Positions 1 through 8,086 of a stretch of DNA of 64,000 nucleotides are shown one piece after another. Position 1 is the stretch's first letter, and each line of letters starts with the position of its first letter. This DNA is from Streptomyces sp. cg36 (lineage in GTDB: Bacteria; Actinomycetota; Actinomycetes; Streptomycetales; Streptomycetaceae). The position numbers and the translations under genes were made by a program. The stretch covers positions 4,898,001 through 4,962,000 of the forward strand of contig NZ_CP163520.1 of the NCBI RefSeq assembly GCF_041080675.1, read 5' to 3'. The notes beneath the pieces were generated by a model. The model did no database searches and was not told the origin of the DNA. It saw only the letters and a list, made by a program, of their open reading frames with translations.

Positions 1-2
1 TC

Positions 3-1076
3 GTCCAGGAGCGCACCGCCCTGCTCGGCCTCGACCACCCCAACGTCGTGGGCGTGCGCGACCTGGTCGTCGACGGCAACGACCTCGCCCTGGTCATGGA
101 CCTGGTGCGGGGCACGGACGTGCGCACCCGGCTGGACCGCGAGCGCCGGCTGGCCCCCGAGGCGGCGGTGGCGATCGTCGCCGACGTGGCCGACGGCCTG
201 GCCGCCGCCCACGCGGCCGGGGTCGTGCACCGGGACGTCAAGCCCGAGAACATCCTGCTCGACATGCAGGGCCCGCTCGGCCCCGGCGGCGCCCACCCGG
301 CCCTGCTGACCGACTTCGGCGTCGCCAAGCTGATCGACACCCCGCGCCGCACCAAGGCCACCCGGATCATCGGCACCCCCGACTACCTGGCCCCCGAGAT
401 CGTCGAGGGCCTGCCGCCGCGCGCCGCCGTCGACATCTACGCCCTGGCGACCGTCCTCTACGAGCTGCTGGCGGGCTTCACGCCGTTCGGCGGCGGCCAC
501 CCCGGCGCGGTCCTGCGCCGCCACGTCACCGAGACCGTGGTGCCCCTGCCGGGCATCCCGGACGAGCTGTGGCAGCTGGTCGTGCAGTGCCTCGCCAAGG
601 CCCCGGCCTCCCGGCTGCGCGCCTCGGAGCTCTCCGCCCGGCTGCGCGAGCTGCTGCCGCTGGTGGCGGGCATGCCCCCGCTGGACGTCGACGAGCCGGG
701 CTCCGAGGAGCACGAGGAGCCGGTGTACGAGGAGCCCGCCGCGCCCTCCACCAGGCCCCGGCGGGGCGCGGTGCCGCTGGTGCCGGGCGCGCCGCTCGAC
801 TCCAACCGCGACACCCACACCAGCATGCGGGTCCCCGGCCCCGACGAGCTCGCGGGCGGCCCGCTGGGCACGGCCCGCGTCCCGCGCTCCACCGGCACCC
901 CGCGGCCCGGCTCGGCCCGGCACAAGGCGGACCAGCTGCGCAGACGGCGGCTGATCCTGGGGGCCTCGGCGGTGGTCCTCACGGCGGCGGTGGGCGTCGG
1001 CGGCTGGCTGGCCACCTCGGGCGGCGACGACAAGCCTCCGCAGGACTCCAAGCACTCGGCGCCGGGGCCCCCGTAG
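3..1076 (+). CDS. Serine/threonine protein kinase, 5' end cut by window
   Basis: Hanks-type protein kinase whose N-terminal lobe lies outside the window; the reading frame is open from base 3. The catalytic loop HRDVKPEN, the DFG motif and the activation-segment/APE-like stretch GTPDYLAPEI are all visible. The kinase domain ends near base 670. It is followed by an acidic, proline-rich linker and a single membrane segment (LILGASAVVLTAAVGVGGW) close to the C-terminus, then a short extracellular tail. The architecture is a cytoplasmic kinase anchored by one transmembrane helix, with no PASTA repeats. It lies 69 bases upstream of prfB. By remembered synteny this could be PkaB of S. coelicolor, but I did not verify that. 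Confidence 0.9.
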   Translation, partial: VQERTALLGLDHPNVVGVRDLVVDGNDLALVMDLVRGTDVRTRLDRERRLAPEAAVAIVADVADGLAAAHAAGVVHRDVKPENILLDMQGPLGPGGAHPALLTDFGVAKLIDTPRRTKATRIIGTPDYLAPEIVEGLPPRAAVDIYALATVLYELLAGFTPFGGGHPGAVLRRHVTETVVPLPGIPDELWQLVVQCLAKAPASRLRASELSARLRELLPLVAGMPPLDVDEPGSEEHEEPVYEEPAAPSTRPRRGAVPLVPGAPLDSNRDTHTSMRVPGPDELAGGPLGTARVPRSTGTPRPGSARHKADQLRRRRLILGASAVVLTAAVGVGGWLATSGGDDKPPQDSKHSAPGPP

Positions 1077-1110
1077 CGGGCGGGTCGCGCGGCCCGGGGG
1101 CGGCGCGGGG

Positions 1111-1145
1111 GAAACGTCCTTGCGCACAGCCGTTACGCTGGACCC
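1111..1145 (+). promoter_or_regulatory. Candidate leaderless promoter of prfB
   Basis: A good -10 (TACGCT, 1134-1139) sits 6 bases before the GTG start of prfB, so transcription would begin at or next to the start codon. The -35 candidate 17 bases upstream (GAAACG, 1111-1116) is poor. No Shine-Dalgarno sequence precedes the GTG, which agrees with a leaderless message. Inference only. Confidence 0.35.
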
Positions 1146-2252
1146 GTGGCAGTCGTCGATGTATCCGAAGAGCTGAAGTCCCTCTCCTCGACCATGGGGT
1201 CGATCGAGGCCGTCCTGGACCTCGACAAGCTGAGGGCAGACATTGCCGTGCTCGAGGAGCAGGCCGCGGCCCCGTCCCTGTGGGACGACCCGGAGGCGGC
1301 CCAGAAGATCACGAGCAAGCTTTCGCACCTCCAGGCCGAGGTCCGCAAGACCGAGGCGCTGCGCGGCCGGATCAACGACCTCGGGGTGCTCTTCGAGCTC
1401 GCCGAGGAGATGGACGACGCGGACACCCTCGCGGAGGCGGAGGCCGAGCTGGTCTCCGTGCGCAAGGCGCTGGACGAGATGGAGGTCCGTACGCTCCTGT
1501 CCGGCGAGTACGACGAGCGCGAGGCGCTGGTCAACATCCGCGCCGAGGCCGGCGGCGTCGACGCCTCGGACTTCGCCGAGCGCCTCCAGCGCATGTACCT
1601 GCGCTGGGCCGAGCGCCACGGTTACTCGACCGAGGTCTACGAGACGTCGTACGCGGAAGAGGCCGGCATCAAGTCGACCACCTTCGTCGTCAAGGCGCCG
1701 TACGCCTACGGCACGCTCTCCGTCGAGCAGGGCACGCACCGGCTGGTGCGCATCTCGCCGTTCGACAACCAGGGCCGCCGCCAGACGTCGTTCGCGGGCG
1801 TGGAGATCCTCCCGGTCGTCGAGCAGTCCGACCACGTCGAGATCGACGAGTCCGAGCTGCGCGTCGACGTGTACCGCGCCTCCGGCCCGGGCGGCCAGGG
1901 CGTCAACACGACCGACTCCGCGGTCCGGATCACGCACATCCCGACCGGCATCGTCGTCTCCTGCCAGAACGAGCGCTCCCAGATCCAGAACAAGGCGAGC
2001 GCCATGAACGTCCTCCAGGCCAAGCTCTTGGAGCGCCAGCGCCAGGAGGAGCGCGCCAGGATGGACGCGCTCAAGGGCGACGGCGGCAGCTCCTGGGGCA
2101 ACCAGATGCGTTCGTACGTGCTGCACCCGTACCAGATGGTCAAGGACCTGCGCACCGAGTTCGAGGTCGGCAACCCGCAGTCGGTGCTCGACGGCGAGAT
2201 CGACGGCTTCCTCGAAGCGGGAATTCGCTGGCGCAAGCAGCAGGAGAAGTAA
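1146..2252 (+). CDS. prfB: Peptide chain release factor 2
   Basis: Class I release factor for UGA and UAA stop codons. The 368-residue protein carries the GGQ catalytic motif at residues 249-251 (in [15 protein letters not shown]) and the RF2 anticodon tripeptide SPF at 204-206, which separates it from RF1 (PxT). The gene is one uninterrupted frame from the GTG at 1146. It lacks the in-frame UGA and programmed +1 frameshift found in E. coli prfB. No ribosome binding site is evident; a -10 box lies just upstream. A strong terminator hairpin follows at 2281, so the gene is probably monocistronic. Confidence 0.97.
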   Translation: MAVVDVSEELKSLSSTMGSIEAVLDLDKLRADIAVLEEQAAAPSLWDDPEAAQKITSKLSHLQAEVRKTEALRGRINDLGVLFELAEEMDDADTLAEAEAELVSVRKALDEMEVRTLLSGEYDEREALVNIRAEAGGVDASDFAERLQRMYLRWAERHGYSTEVYETSYAEEAGIKSTTFVVKAPYAYGTLSVEQGTHRLVRISPFDNQGRRQTSFAGVEILPVVEQSDHVEIDESELRVDVYRASGPGGQGVNTTDSAVRITHIPTGIVVSCQNERSQIQNKASAMNVLQAKLLERQRQEERARMDALKGDGGSSWGNQMRSYVLHPYQMVKDLRTEFEVGNPQSVLDGEIDGFLEAGIRWRKQQEK

Positions 2253-2280
2253 TCGGCGGCCCTTTCGGGGCTTTGTCGAC

Positions 2281-2320
2281 AAGGGAACTGCCGTTCATTG
2301 AGCGGCAGTTCCCTTTTTTC
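2281..2320 (+). terminator. Rho-independent terminator of prfB
   Basis: A perfect 13-bp stem (AAGGGAACTGCCG at 2281-2293 pairing with 2303-2315), a 9-base loop and a T-rich 3' side (ccctttttt). It lies 29 bases after the prfB stop. It is one of the few classical U-tract terminators in this GC-rich window. Confidence 0.85.
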
Positions 2321-2534
2321 GTCACAGTCGCAATCCCGTACGACGGGCAATTGAGCTGAATACCGGCATTTCGTGCGCAACGGCCTTGACGTCATTCTCG
2401 GGAGTGCGGAAGGGTGGCGCGCGGCATGCGTATTTCCGGGGCGCGTGTGACGGGGCGACGGAAAACGGATCCCCCAGTCCCGCGGCACCCGGGCGCTGCT
2501 CCATGACGATTGAGCTACTGGGGGTAGCAGGCAG

Positions 2535-3563
2535 ATGACGAAAATGACGCGGATCCGCGTTGCACGGATAGCCGCGGGCGCGGTGATCGCGGCGGGTGCG
2601 TCCCTGACCGCCGCGGGGGCGGCCCAGGCCGTCGGCGTCGACGTGAACATCGGTGGCATCGGCGCCAAGGCCGAGGCCAACAAGAGCGGCATCGGCGTGG
2701 GCGTCCAGGGTGAGACCGACGGCGGCACCGGCACGGTCGGTGGCATCGGCGGCGCCGACACCGGCGGCTCGACCGGCGGTTCGTCGTCCTCGGGCGGCTC
2801 GGCCGACGGCGGCTCCTCCTCCTCGGGCGGTTCCGCCGACGGCGGCTCCTCCTCCTCGGGCGGTTCCGCCGACGGCGGTTCGTCCTCCACGGGCGGCATC
2901 GGCGGCGCCGACACCGGCGGTTCGACGGGCGGCTCGTCCTCGACCGGCGGTTCTTCGGCGACGGGTGGTTCGTCCTCGACCGGCGGTTCGTCGTCCTCGG
3001 GCGGCTCGTCCTCGACGGGTGGTTCCTCCTCGACCGGCGGTTCGTCCGCCACGGGCGGCTCCTCCTCGACCGGTGGTTCCTCCGCGACCGGTGGTTCCTC
3101 CACCTCGGGCGGCTCCTCCTCCACGGGTGGTTCGTCCTCGACCGGCGGTTCGTCGTCCTCGGGCGGCTCGTCCTCGACCGGCGGCTCCTCGGCCACCGGC
3201 GGTTCGTCCGCCACGGGCGGTTCTTCGACCGGTGGCTCCTCCGCGACCGGCGGTTCCTCCACCTCGGGCGGCTCCTCCTCGACCGGCGGCTCCTCGGCCA
3301 CCGGCGGCTCCTCCAGCACCGGTGGCAGCACCGGTGGCTCCGGCACCTGCACCGTCTCCCTCGACGGCGCCAGCTGCCCGGACAACACCACCCCGGACGG
3401 CGGCGGCTCCAAGCCGGTCGAGCAGGGCCAGGCCAAGGACGAGCTCGCCGAGACCGGTGCGGGCGAGACCACGTTCCTGCTGCTCGGCGCCGCGACGATG
3501 ATCGCCGGTGGCGTCGGCTTCCGGTTCATGCCGCGGCTGGTCGGTGGCCGCAACGTCGCCTGA
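2535..3563 (+). CDS. Ser/Gly-repeat surface protein with LAETG sorting signal
   Basis: 342-residue secreted protein with four parts. There is an N-terminal signal peptide (positively charged MTKMTRIRVARIA, then an Ala-rich core ending ..AAQA near residue 35), a short unique segment, and about 190 residues of GGSSSTGGSSATGG-type low-complexity repeat. The C-terminal sorting signal is LAETG at residues 304-308, followed by a hydrophobic helix and a basic tail. LAxTG is the motif recognised by Streptomyces class E sortases, so the product is predicted to be attached covalently to peptidoglycan. The repeat may form a flexible wall-spanning stalk, but no functional domain is recognisable outside it. 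No sortase gene lies in the window. A second ATG nine bases downstream (2544) is an alternative start. Repeat length probably varies between strains. Confidence 0.85.
   Translation: MTKMTRIRVARIAAGAVIAAGASLTAAGAAQAVGVDVNIGGIGAKAEANKSGIGVGVQGETDGGTGTVGGIGGADTGGSTGGSSSSGGSADGGSSSSGGSADGGSSSSGGSADGGSSSTGGIGGADTGGSTGGSSSTGGSSATGGSSSTGGSSSSGGSSSTGGSSSTGGSSATGGSSSTGGSSATGGSSTSGGSSSTGGSSSTGGSSSSGGSSSTGGSSATGGSSATGGSSTGGSSATGGSSTSGGSSSTGGSSATGGSSSTGGSTGGSGTCTVSLDGASCPDNTTPDGGGSKPVEQGQAKDELAETGAGETTFLLLGAATMIAGGVGFRFMPRLVGGRNVA
2737..3345 (+). repeat. In-gene Ser/Gly coding repeat
   Basis: Degenerate tandem repeats of about 12-15 bases encoding GGSS(S/T)(S/T/A) units within the LAETG protein. Two longer copies of an IGGADTGGSTGGSSS segment also occur. 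Codon variation among units (tcctcc, tcgtcg, tcctcg) shows they are not recent exact duplications. Confidence 0.85.
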
Positions 3564-3692
3564 CCGGCACGGACGGTAGTCGGTCCGCGGTACGCAAATG
3601 GGGCCCGGGGTGCATGCGCATCCCGGGCCCCACCTGCGTAAAGCCGTAATCCGTGAAGCCGTGGTCCGTGAACCCGCGGCCGTGCCGCCCCG

Positions 3693-3884
3693 TCAGACGC
3701 TCTGGTGGGCCAGCAGCGCCACCGCGGCCACCAGCACCACGAGCAGGGTCACCAGCGCGGCCGGGCTCAGACCGCCCCAGGGGCCCTCCTGCTGCAGCCG
3801 CTCACGGTTGGCCCGGCACACGGGGCAGCGGCCCTCGCTGACCGGCGCCGCGCAGTTCGCGCACACCAATCGGTCATAGGTCAT
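3693..3884 (-). CDS. Small zinc-ribbon single-pass membrane protein
   Basis: 63-residue protein. Its N-terminus carries a CxxC...CxxC pattern ([16 protein letters not shown]) typical of a zinc ribbon, a short charged linker, and one C-terminal transmembrane helix ([16 protein letters not shown]). The start at 3884 is chosen because GGGAGGAGGAAAGCGC, a very strong ribosome binding site, precedes that ATG; upstream in-frame starts lack one. Function is unknown. It is transcribed toward the LAETG-protein gene and away from ftsE. Confidence 0.8.
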   Translation of the reverse strand: MTYDRLVCANCAAPVSEGRCPVCRANRERLQQEGPWGGLSPAALVTLLVVLVAAVALLAHQSV

Positions 3885-4153
3885 GCGCTTTCCTCCTCCC
3901 GCGCGGCGGAGCCGCTGCAAGCACGTACTGCTCCGCACAACGCTCAGGGAAACGCAACCGTTCCCCCTACCACTGTGCCAGCTCCCGCGCGTTTCGGCGC
4001 GCCCCACCGGATTCTGCCCCCTCCAGGGGGCCGGGGGCTCCCGTCAACAGGGACATAAGGCGCATCCCCGGAACATCCTCGGACGGCGCCTGCACGGCCC
4101 AGGCCGGTTCGCGTAGTGTCACGCACACCTATTCCCGGCGACCGTGGTGCACC

Positions 4154-4843
4154 GTGATCCGATTCGACAACGTCTCCAAGACCTATCCCAAGCAGAGCCA
4201 TCCGGCGCTGCGGGAGGTCTCCCTCGACATCGAGAAGGGTGAGTTCGTCTTCCTCGTCGGTTCGTCCGGCTCCGGGAAGTCGACCTTCCTGCGACTCATC
4301 CTCCGCGAGGAGCGCGCCAGCCATGGGCAGGTGCACGTGCTCGGCAAGGACCTGGCCCGGCTCTCCAACTGGAAGGTGCCGCACATGCGGCGCCAGCTCG
4401 GGACCGTCTTCCAGGACTTCCGCCTCCTCCCCAACAAGACCGTCGCCGAGAACGTCGCCTTCGCCCAGGAGGTCATCGGCAAGCCGCGCGGGGAGATCAG
4501 GAAGGCCGTGCCGCAGGTGCTCGACCTCGTCGGGCTCGGCGGCAAGGAGGACCGCCGCCCCGGTGAGCTCTCCGGCGGTGAGCAGCAGCGCGTGGCCATC
4601 GCGCGGGCCTTCGTCAACCGGCCGATGCTCCTGATCGCGGACGAGCCGACCGGCAACCTGGACCCGCAGACCTCGGTCGGCATCATGAAGCTCCTGGACC
4701 GGATCAACCGGACCGGGACGACCGTCATCATGGCGACCCACGACCAGAACATCGTCGACCAGATGCGCAAGCGTGTTATCGAGCTCGAAAAGGGCCGTCT
4801 CGTACGTGACCAGGCGCGCGGCGTCTACGGCTACCAGCACTGA
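4154..4843 (+). CDS. ftsE: Cell division ATP-binding protein FtsE
   Basis: ABC-type ATPase of the FtsEX complex, which couples divisome state to peptidoglycan hydrolase activation at the membrane. 229 residues with Walker [10 protein letters not shown] (36-44), the Q-loop [12 protein letters not shown] typical of FtsE, signature LSGGEQQR and Walker [13 protein letters not shown]. The GTG start at 4154 matches the normal family N-terminus ([11 protein letters not shown]). ftsX follows 48 bases downstream, the usual order. Confidence 0.97.
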   Translation: MIRFDNVSKTYPKQSHPALREVSLDIEKGEFVFLVGSSGSGKSTFLRLILREERASHGQVHVLGKDLARLSNWKVPHMRRQLGTVFQDFRLLPNKTVAENVAFAQEVIGKPRGEIRKAVPQVLDLVGLGGKEDRRPGELSGGEQQRVAIARAFVNRPMLLIADEPTGNLDPQTSVGIMKLLDRINRTGTTVIMATHDQNIVDQMRKRVIELEKGRLVRDQARGVYGYQH

Positions 4844-4891
4844 TGCGCTGAGCATCGAGCCCGAAAGCACGGAAAGGCTTAACCAGACGCC

Positions 4892-5809
4892 ATGCGCGCG
4901 CAGTTCGTACTCTCGGAGATCGGCGTCGGTCTCCGCCGCAATCTGACCATGACGTTCGCCGTCATCGTCTCGGTCGGCCTGTCCCTGGCCCTGTTCGGCG
5001 GTTCGCTGCTGATGCGGGACCAGGTCAACAACATGAAGGGCTACTGGTACGACAAGGTCAACGTCTCGATCTTCCTCTGCAACAAGGCCGACGCCGAGTC
5101 CGTCGCCAAGTGCTCCAAGGGCGCCGTCACCGCCCAGCAGAAGAAGGACATCGAGGGCGACCTGAAGAAGCTGGACATCGTCCAGACCGTCACGTACGAG
5201 TCGGCCGACGAGGCGTTCAAGCACTACAAGGAGCAGTTCGGCGACTCGCCGATGGCGGGTTCGATCACGCCGGACCAGATGCAGGAGTCGTTCCGGGTCA
5301 AGCTCAAGGACCCGGAGAAGTTCAAGGTGGTCGCCACCGCCTTCGCCGGGCGCGACGGCGTCCAGTCCGTGCAGGACCAGAAGGGCATCCTGGAGAACCT
5401 GTTCGGTCTGCTCAACGGCATGAAGGTGGCCGCGCTCCTGGTCATGTCGGTGATGCTGGTCGTGGCGCTGATGCTGATCGTCAACACCGTCCGGGTGTCC
5501 GCGTTCAGCAGGCGGCGCGAGACCGGGATCATGCGCCTGGTCGGTGCGTCGAGCTTCTACATCCAGGCGCCGTTCATCATGGAGGCCGCGTTCGCCGGAG
5601 TGCTCGGCGGCGTCGCCGCCTCCGGCATGCTGCTGGTCGGCCGCTACTTCATGATCGACCACGGCCTGGACCTCTCCCACAAGCTCAACCTCATCAACTT
5701 CATCGGCTGGGACGCGGTCCTCGCCAAGGTGCCGCTGGTGCTGGCGGCCAGCGTGCTGATGCCCGCCGTCGCCGCGTTCTTCGCGCTGCGCAAGTACCTG
5801 AAGGTGTGA
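4892..5809 (+). CDS. ftsX: Cell division protein FtsX
   Basis: Membrane partner of FtsE. 305 residues with one N-terminal transmembrane helix (about 22-44), an extracellular domain (about 50-165) that in actinobacteria contacts RipC/PcsB-like hydrolases, then three C-terminal helices. The cytoplasmic motif SRRRETGIMRLVGAS, typical of FtsX, lies between helices 2 and 3. A cysteine pair (CNKADAESVAKC) at the start of the extracellular domain may form a disulphide. It is followed by a ctp protease gene, a conserved actinobacterial neighbourhood. Confidence 0.96.
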   Translation: MRAQFVLSEIGVGLRRNLTMTFAVIVSVGLSLALFGGSLLMRDQVNNMKGYWYDKVNVSIFLCNKADAESVAKCSKGAVTAQQKKDIEGDLKKLDIVQTVTYESADEAFKHYKEQFGDSPMAGSITPDQMQESFRVKLKDPEKFKVVATAFAGRDGVQSVQDQKGILENLFGLLNGMKVAALLVMSVMLVVALMLIVNTVRVSAFSRRRETGIMRLVGASSFYIQAPFIMEAAFAGVLGGVAASGMLLVGRYFMIDHGLDLSHKLNLINFIGWDAVLAKVPLVLAASVLMPAVAAFFALRKYLKV

Positions 5810-5898
5810 CGCACGGTCCGTACGGTGTGAGATGCGCCCCGGGCGCCGTGGGAGCAACAGCCCCTGCGGCGCCCTCGCGTTGTCCTAGACTCGACGCC

Positions 5899-7071
5899 AT
5901 GTCAGGTCCGGACAGCCGTCCCAGGTCCCGCGGAGTGCGCCGCGGGGCGACTCTGACATTGGTCTTCGTCGCGGTCCTGACGACCGCCGCCATCACCGAC
6001 GCGCTGCCCAGGGCCGAGGAGCGCCGGGCCCCGCTGCACGCCCTGCCCGCCTCGGCCGCCGAGCCCCGCGACCGGGGCGCCGACGTGGCCCGGGCCGCCG
6101 CCGAGGCGCTGGCCGACGGCAAGTCCGCCACCCTCGCCGCCGCCGAGGCGGTCAGCCGCAGCGGCGACCGCTGGGGCGCGGTGTACGACCCGAGCGCGTA
6201 CGAGCAGTTCGAGGACGCCCTGGACGGCCGGTACACCGGCGTCGGCCTGTGGGCCCGGCGCACCGGCGACGGGCGCGTGGAGGTCGCCCGGCTGCAGAGC
6301 GGCGGCCCGGCCGCCCGCGCCGGGATCCGGGCGGGGGACCGGCTGCGTACGGTCGACGGCCGCGCGGTCGACGGACTGCCGGTCACCGAGGTCGTCGCCC
6401 TGCTGCGAGGCGAGGGCGCCACGGCGGGCAGCCGGGTCGTGCTGGGCCTGGAGCGGGCCGGGCGGAGCTGGAGCGAGTCGCTGCACCGGGCCGAGCTCAC
6501 CACCGAGGCGGTCACCGTCAGCACGCTGCCCGGCGGCGACGTGCTGATCAAGGTGGCGGCGTTCACCAAGGGCTCCGGCGAGCGGGTGCGCACGGCGGTG
6601 CGCCGGGCGCCCGACGGCGCCGGGGTCCTCCTCGACCTGCGGGGCAACACCGGCGGCCTGGTCACCGAGGCCGCCTCGGCCGCCTCCGCCTTCCTGGACG
6701 GCGGGCTGGTCGCCACGTACGACGTGCACGGCCGCCAGCGCGCGCTCTACGCGGACCGGGGCGGCGACACCGGGCGCCCCCTGGTCGTCGTGGTCGACAG
6801 CGGCACCATGAGCGCGGCCGAGCTGCTGACCGGGGCGCTCCAGGACCGGGGCCGGGCCGTCACCGTGGGCTCGCGCACCTTCGGCAAGGGCTCGGTCCAG
6901 ATGCCGACCGACCTGCCGGACGGCTCGGTCGCCGAGCTGACCGTCGGCCACTACCGCACCCCGGCCGGCCATGGCGTCGACGGCCGGGGGATCACCCCGG
7001 ACGTACCGGTCACCGAGCACGCCCAGGCGCGGGCCGAGACAGTATTGGGTGGCCTCGGGGGGCGGTCGTAG
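5899..7071 (+). CDS. S41 carboxy-terminal processing protease
   Basis: 390-residue secreted or membrane-anchored peptidase. It has an N-terminal hydrophobic anchor (GATLTLVFVAVLTTAAITDA), a PDZ domain around residues 105-185 (VGLWARRTGDGRVEV...GIRAGDRLRTVDG) and an S41 catalytic domain. The nucleophile is Ser305 (MSAAELLTGALQD) and the general base is Lys330 (TFGKGSVQ), the Ser-Lys dyad of Ctp/Tsp proteases. The ATG at 5899 is chosen because it gives a proper N-terminal anchor; the frame remains open upstream but overlaps ftsX. Position after ftsEX suggests a role in envelope protein turnover. Confidence 0.93.
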   Translation: MSGPDSRPRSRGVRRGATLTLVFVAVLTTAAITDALPRAEERRAPLHALPASAAEPRDRGADVARAAAEALADGKSATLAAAEAVSRSGDRWGAVYDPSAYEQFEDALDGRYTGVGLWARRTGDGRVEVARLQSGGPAARAGIRAGDRLRTVDGRAVDGLPVTEVVALLRGEGATAGSRVVLGLERAGRSWSESLHRAELTTEAVTVSTLPGGDVLIKVAAFTKGSGERVRTAVRRAPDGAGVLLDLRGNTGGLVTEAASAASAFLDGGLVATYDVHGRQRALYADRGGDTGRPLVVVVDSGTMSAAELLTGALQDRGRAVTVGSRTFGKGSVQMPTDLPDGSVAELTVGHYRTPAGHGVDGRGITPDVPVTEHAQARAETVLGGLGGRS

Positions 7072-7089
7072 TGCGAAAATGGCCGCACT
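7070..7089 (+). promoter_or_regulatory. Small hairpin abutting the smpB start codon
   Basis: AGTGCG (7070-7075) pairs with CGCACT (7084-7089) and the smpB ATG begins at 7090. No clear ribosome binding site is visible. The structure could limit initiation or simply be chance. Confidence 0.3.
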
Positions 7090-7587
7090 ATGGCTAAGGC
7101 AAAAGACAAGGACAAGGGCGACGGCCGCAAGATCGTCGCGCAGAACAAGAAGGCGCGGCACGACTACCTGATCATCACCACCTACGAGTGCGGTCTCGTG
7201 CTCACGGGTACGGAGGTGAAGTCGCTGCGGCAGGGGCGGGCGTCGCTGGTCGACGGCTTCGTGCAGATCGACGGCGGCGAGGCGTGGCTGCACAACGTCC
7301 ACGTGCCGGAGTACGCGCAGGGCACCTGGACCAACCACAGCGCCCGCCGCAAGCGCAAGCTGCTGCTGCACCGCGCCGAGATCGACAAGCTGGAGTCGAA
7401 GTCGCAGGAGTCGGGTCACACGATCGTGCCCCTCGTCCTCTACTTCAAGGACGGCCGGGCGAAGGTCGAGATCGCGCTGGCGAAGGGCAAGAAGGAGTAC
7501 GACAAGCGCCAGACGCTGCGGGAGAAGCAGGACACCCGCGAGACCAACCGCGCCGTCGCGGCGGCCCGCCGCCGTCAGCGGGCGTAA
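7090..7587 (+). CDS. smpB: SsrA-binding protein SmpB
   Basis: 165-residue RNA-binding partner of tmRNA in trans-translation. Typical features are [14 protein letters not shown] near the N-terminus, the core [19 protein letters not shown], the H-bearing stretch [12 protein letters not shown], and a basic C-terminal tail ([24 protein letters not shown]) that enters the decoding centre. It lies directly upstream of ssrA, so both components of the rescue system are encoded together. Confidence 0.97.
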   Translation: MAKAKDKDKGDGRKIVAQNKKARHDYLIITTYECGLVLTGTEVKSLRQGRASLVDGFVQIDGGEAWLHNVHVPEYAQGTWTNHSARRKRKLLLHRAEIDKLESKSQESGHTIVPLVLYFKDGRAKVEIALAKGKKEYDKRQTLREKQDTRETNRAVAAARRRQRA

Positions 7588-7593
7588 ATGTCC

Positions 7594-7623
7594 TGGCGAG
7601 CGGTGGCGCGCGTCGCGTACCAT
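7594..7623 (+). promoter_or_regulatory. Candidate ssrA promoter
   Basis: -35 TGGCGA (7594-7599), an 18-base spacer and -10 TACCAT (7618-7623). Transcription would start near 7630, leaving a leader of about 40 bases that RNase P would remove to give the mature tmRNA 5' end at 7671. Confidence 0.45.
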
Positions 7624-7670
7624 GGCTTCAGCGCCGCCCCCCGGGGCGGAGCACCTTGTTAAAAAAACAT

Positions 7671-8037
7671 GGGGATGATCGGTTTCGACAGCGGATGTCG
7701 AAGCAGGTGAAGCGTGTCGAGGAAGCGGCAATGATCTCGTAAACCATATGTCGCAACCAATAATCGCCAACACCAAGCGCGATTCCTTCGCCCTCGCTGC
7801 CTAAGTAGCGACTTGCGAAGTGTCAGCCCGGGGGTGATCCCGACCCGGATCCTGGCATCATCAAGGGATCTAAACTTCTGAGCCCGGCCACGGGACCCAG
7901 AAGGAAATCAAACAGTGGCTGAGCCCGTCGGAGACTTGTTCGCGTGATCTCCGGGGCCGAGAAAATCGCAGCGAACTGCACACGGAGAAGCCCTGATTCC
8001 GCACCGTTGGACGCGGGTTCGATTCCCGCCATCTCCA
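7671..8037 (+). ncRNA. ssrA: Transfer-messenger RNA (tmRNA)
   Basis: The 5' end GGGGATG pairs with CATCTCC at 8030-8036, forming the alanyl-type acceptor stem, and A8037 is the discriminator; CCA is not encoded. The T-arm GGTTCGATTCC is visible at 8016-8026. The tag reading frame is at 7765-7803: GCC resume codon and then ANTKRDSFALAA-stop in total, 12 residues ending in the canonical ALAA degradation signal. It follows smpB directly. The tag is shorter than the one I remember for S. coelicolor (see findings). Confidence 0.95.
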
Positions 8038-8052
8038 CAATTCCCATGTGGG

Positions 8053-8086
8053 CGAAGGCCCGGCCGCGACAGCGGCCGGGCCTTCG
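8053..8086. terminator. Bidirectional hairpin between ssrA and the MFS gene
   Basis: A 15-bp perfect stem (8053-8067 with 8072-8086) and a GACA loop, with no U-tract. It starts 16 bases after the tmRNA 3' end and ends just before the stop codon of the opposing transporter gene at 8087, so it can serve both transcripts. Confidence 0.75.

Noticed and set aside
1146..1250. Programmed +1 frameshift in prfB
   Set aside because: No in-frame UGA or CTTT-TGA slip site near codon 25; the gene reads through in one frame.
1706..3553. 615-codon antisense frame across prfB and the Ser/Gly-repeat gene, rich in EEPPVEEP
   Set aside because: It is the complement of the GGSSSTGG repeat. Coding bias, ribosome binding site and homology all favour the plus strand.
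3944..5857. 637-codon antisense frame opposite ftsE and ftsX
   Set aside because: Shadow of two well-conserved genes with normal plus-strand GC3; product rich in His, Arg and Asp with no domain.
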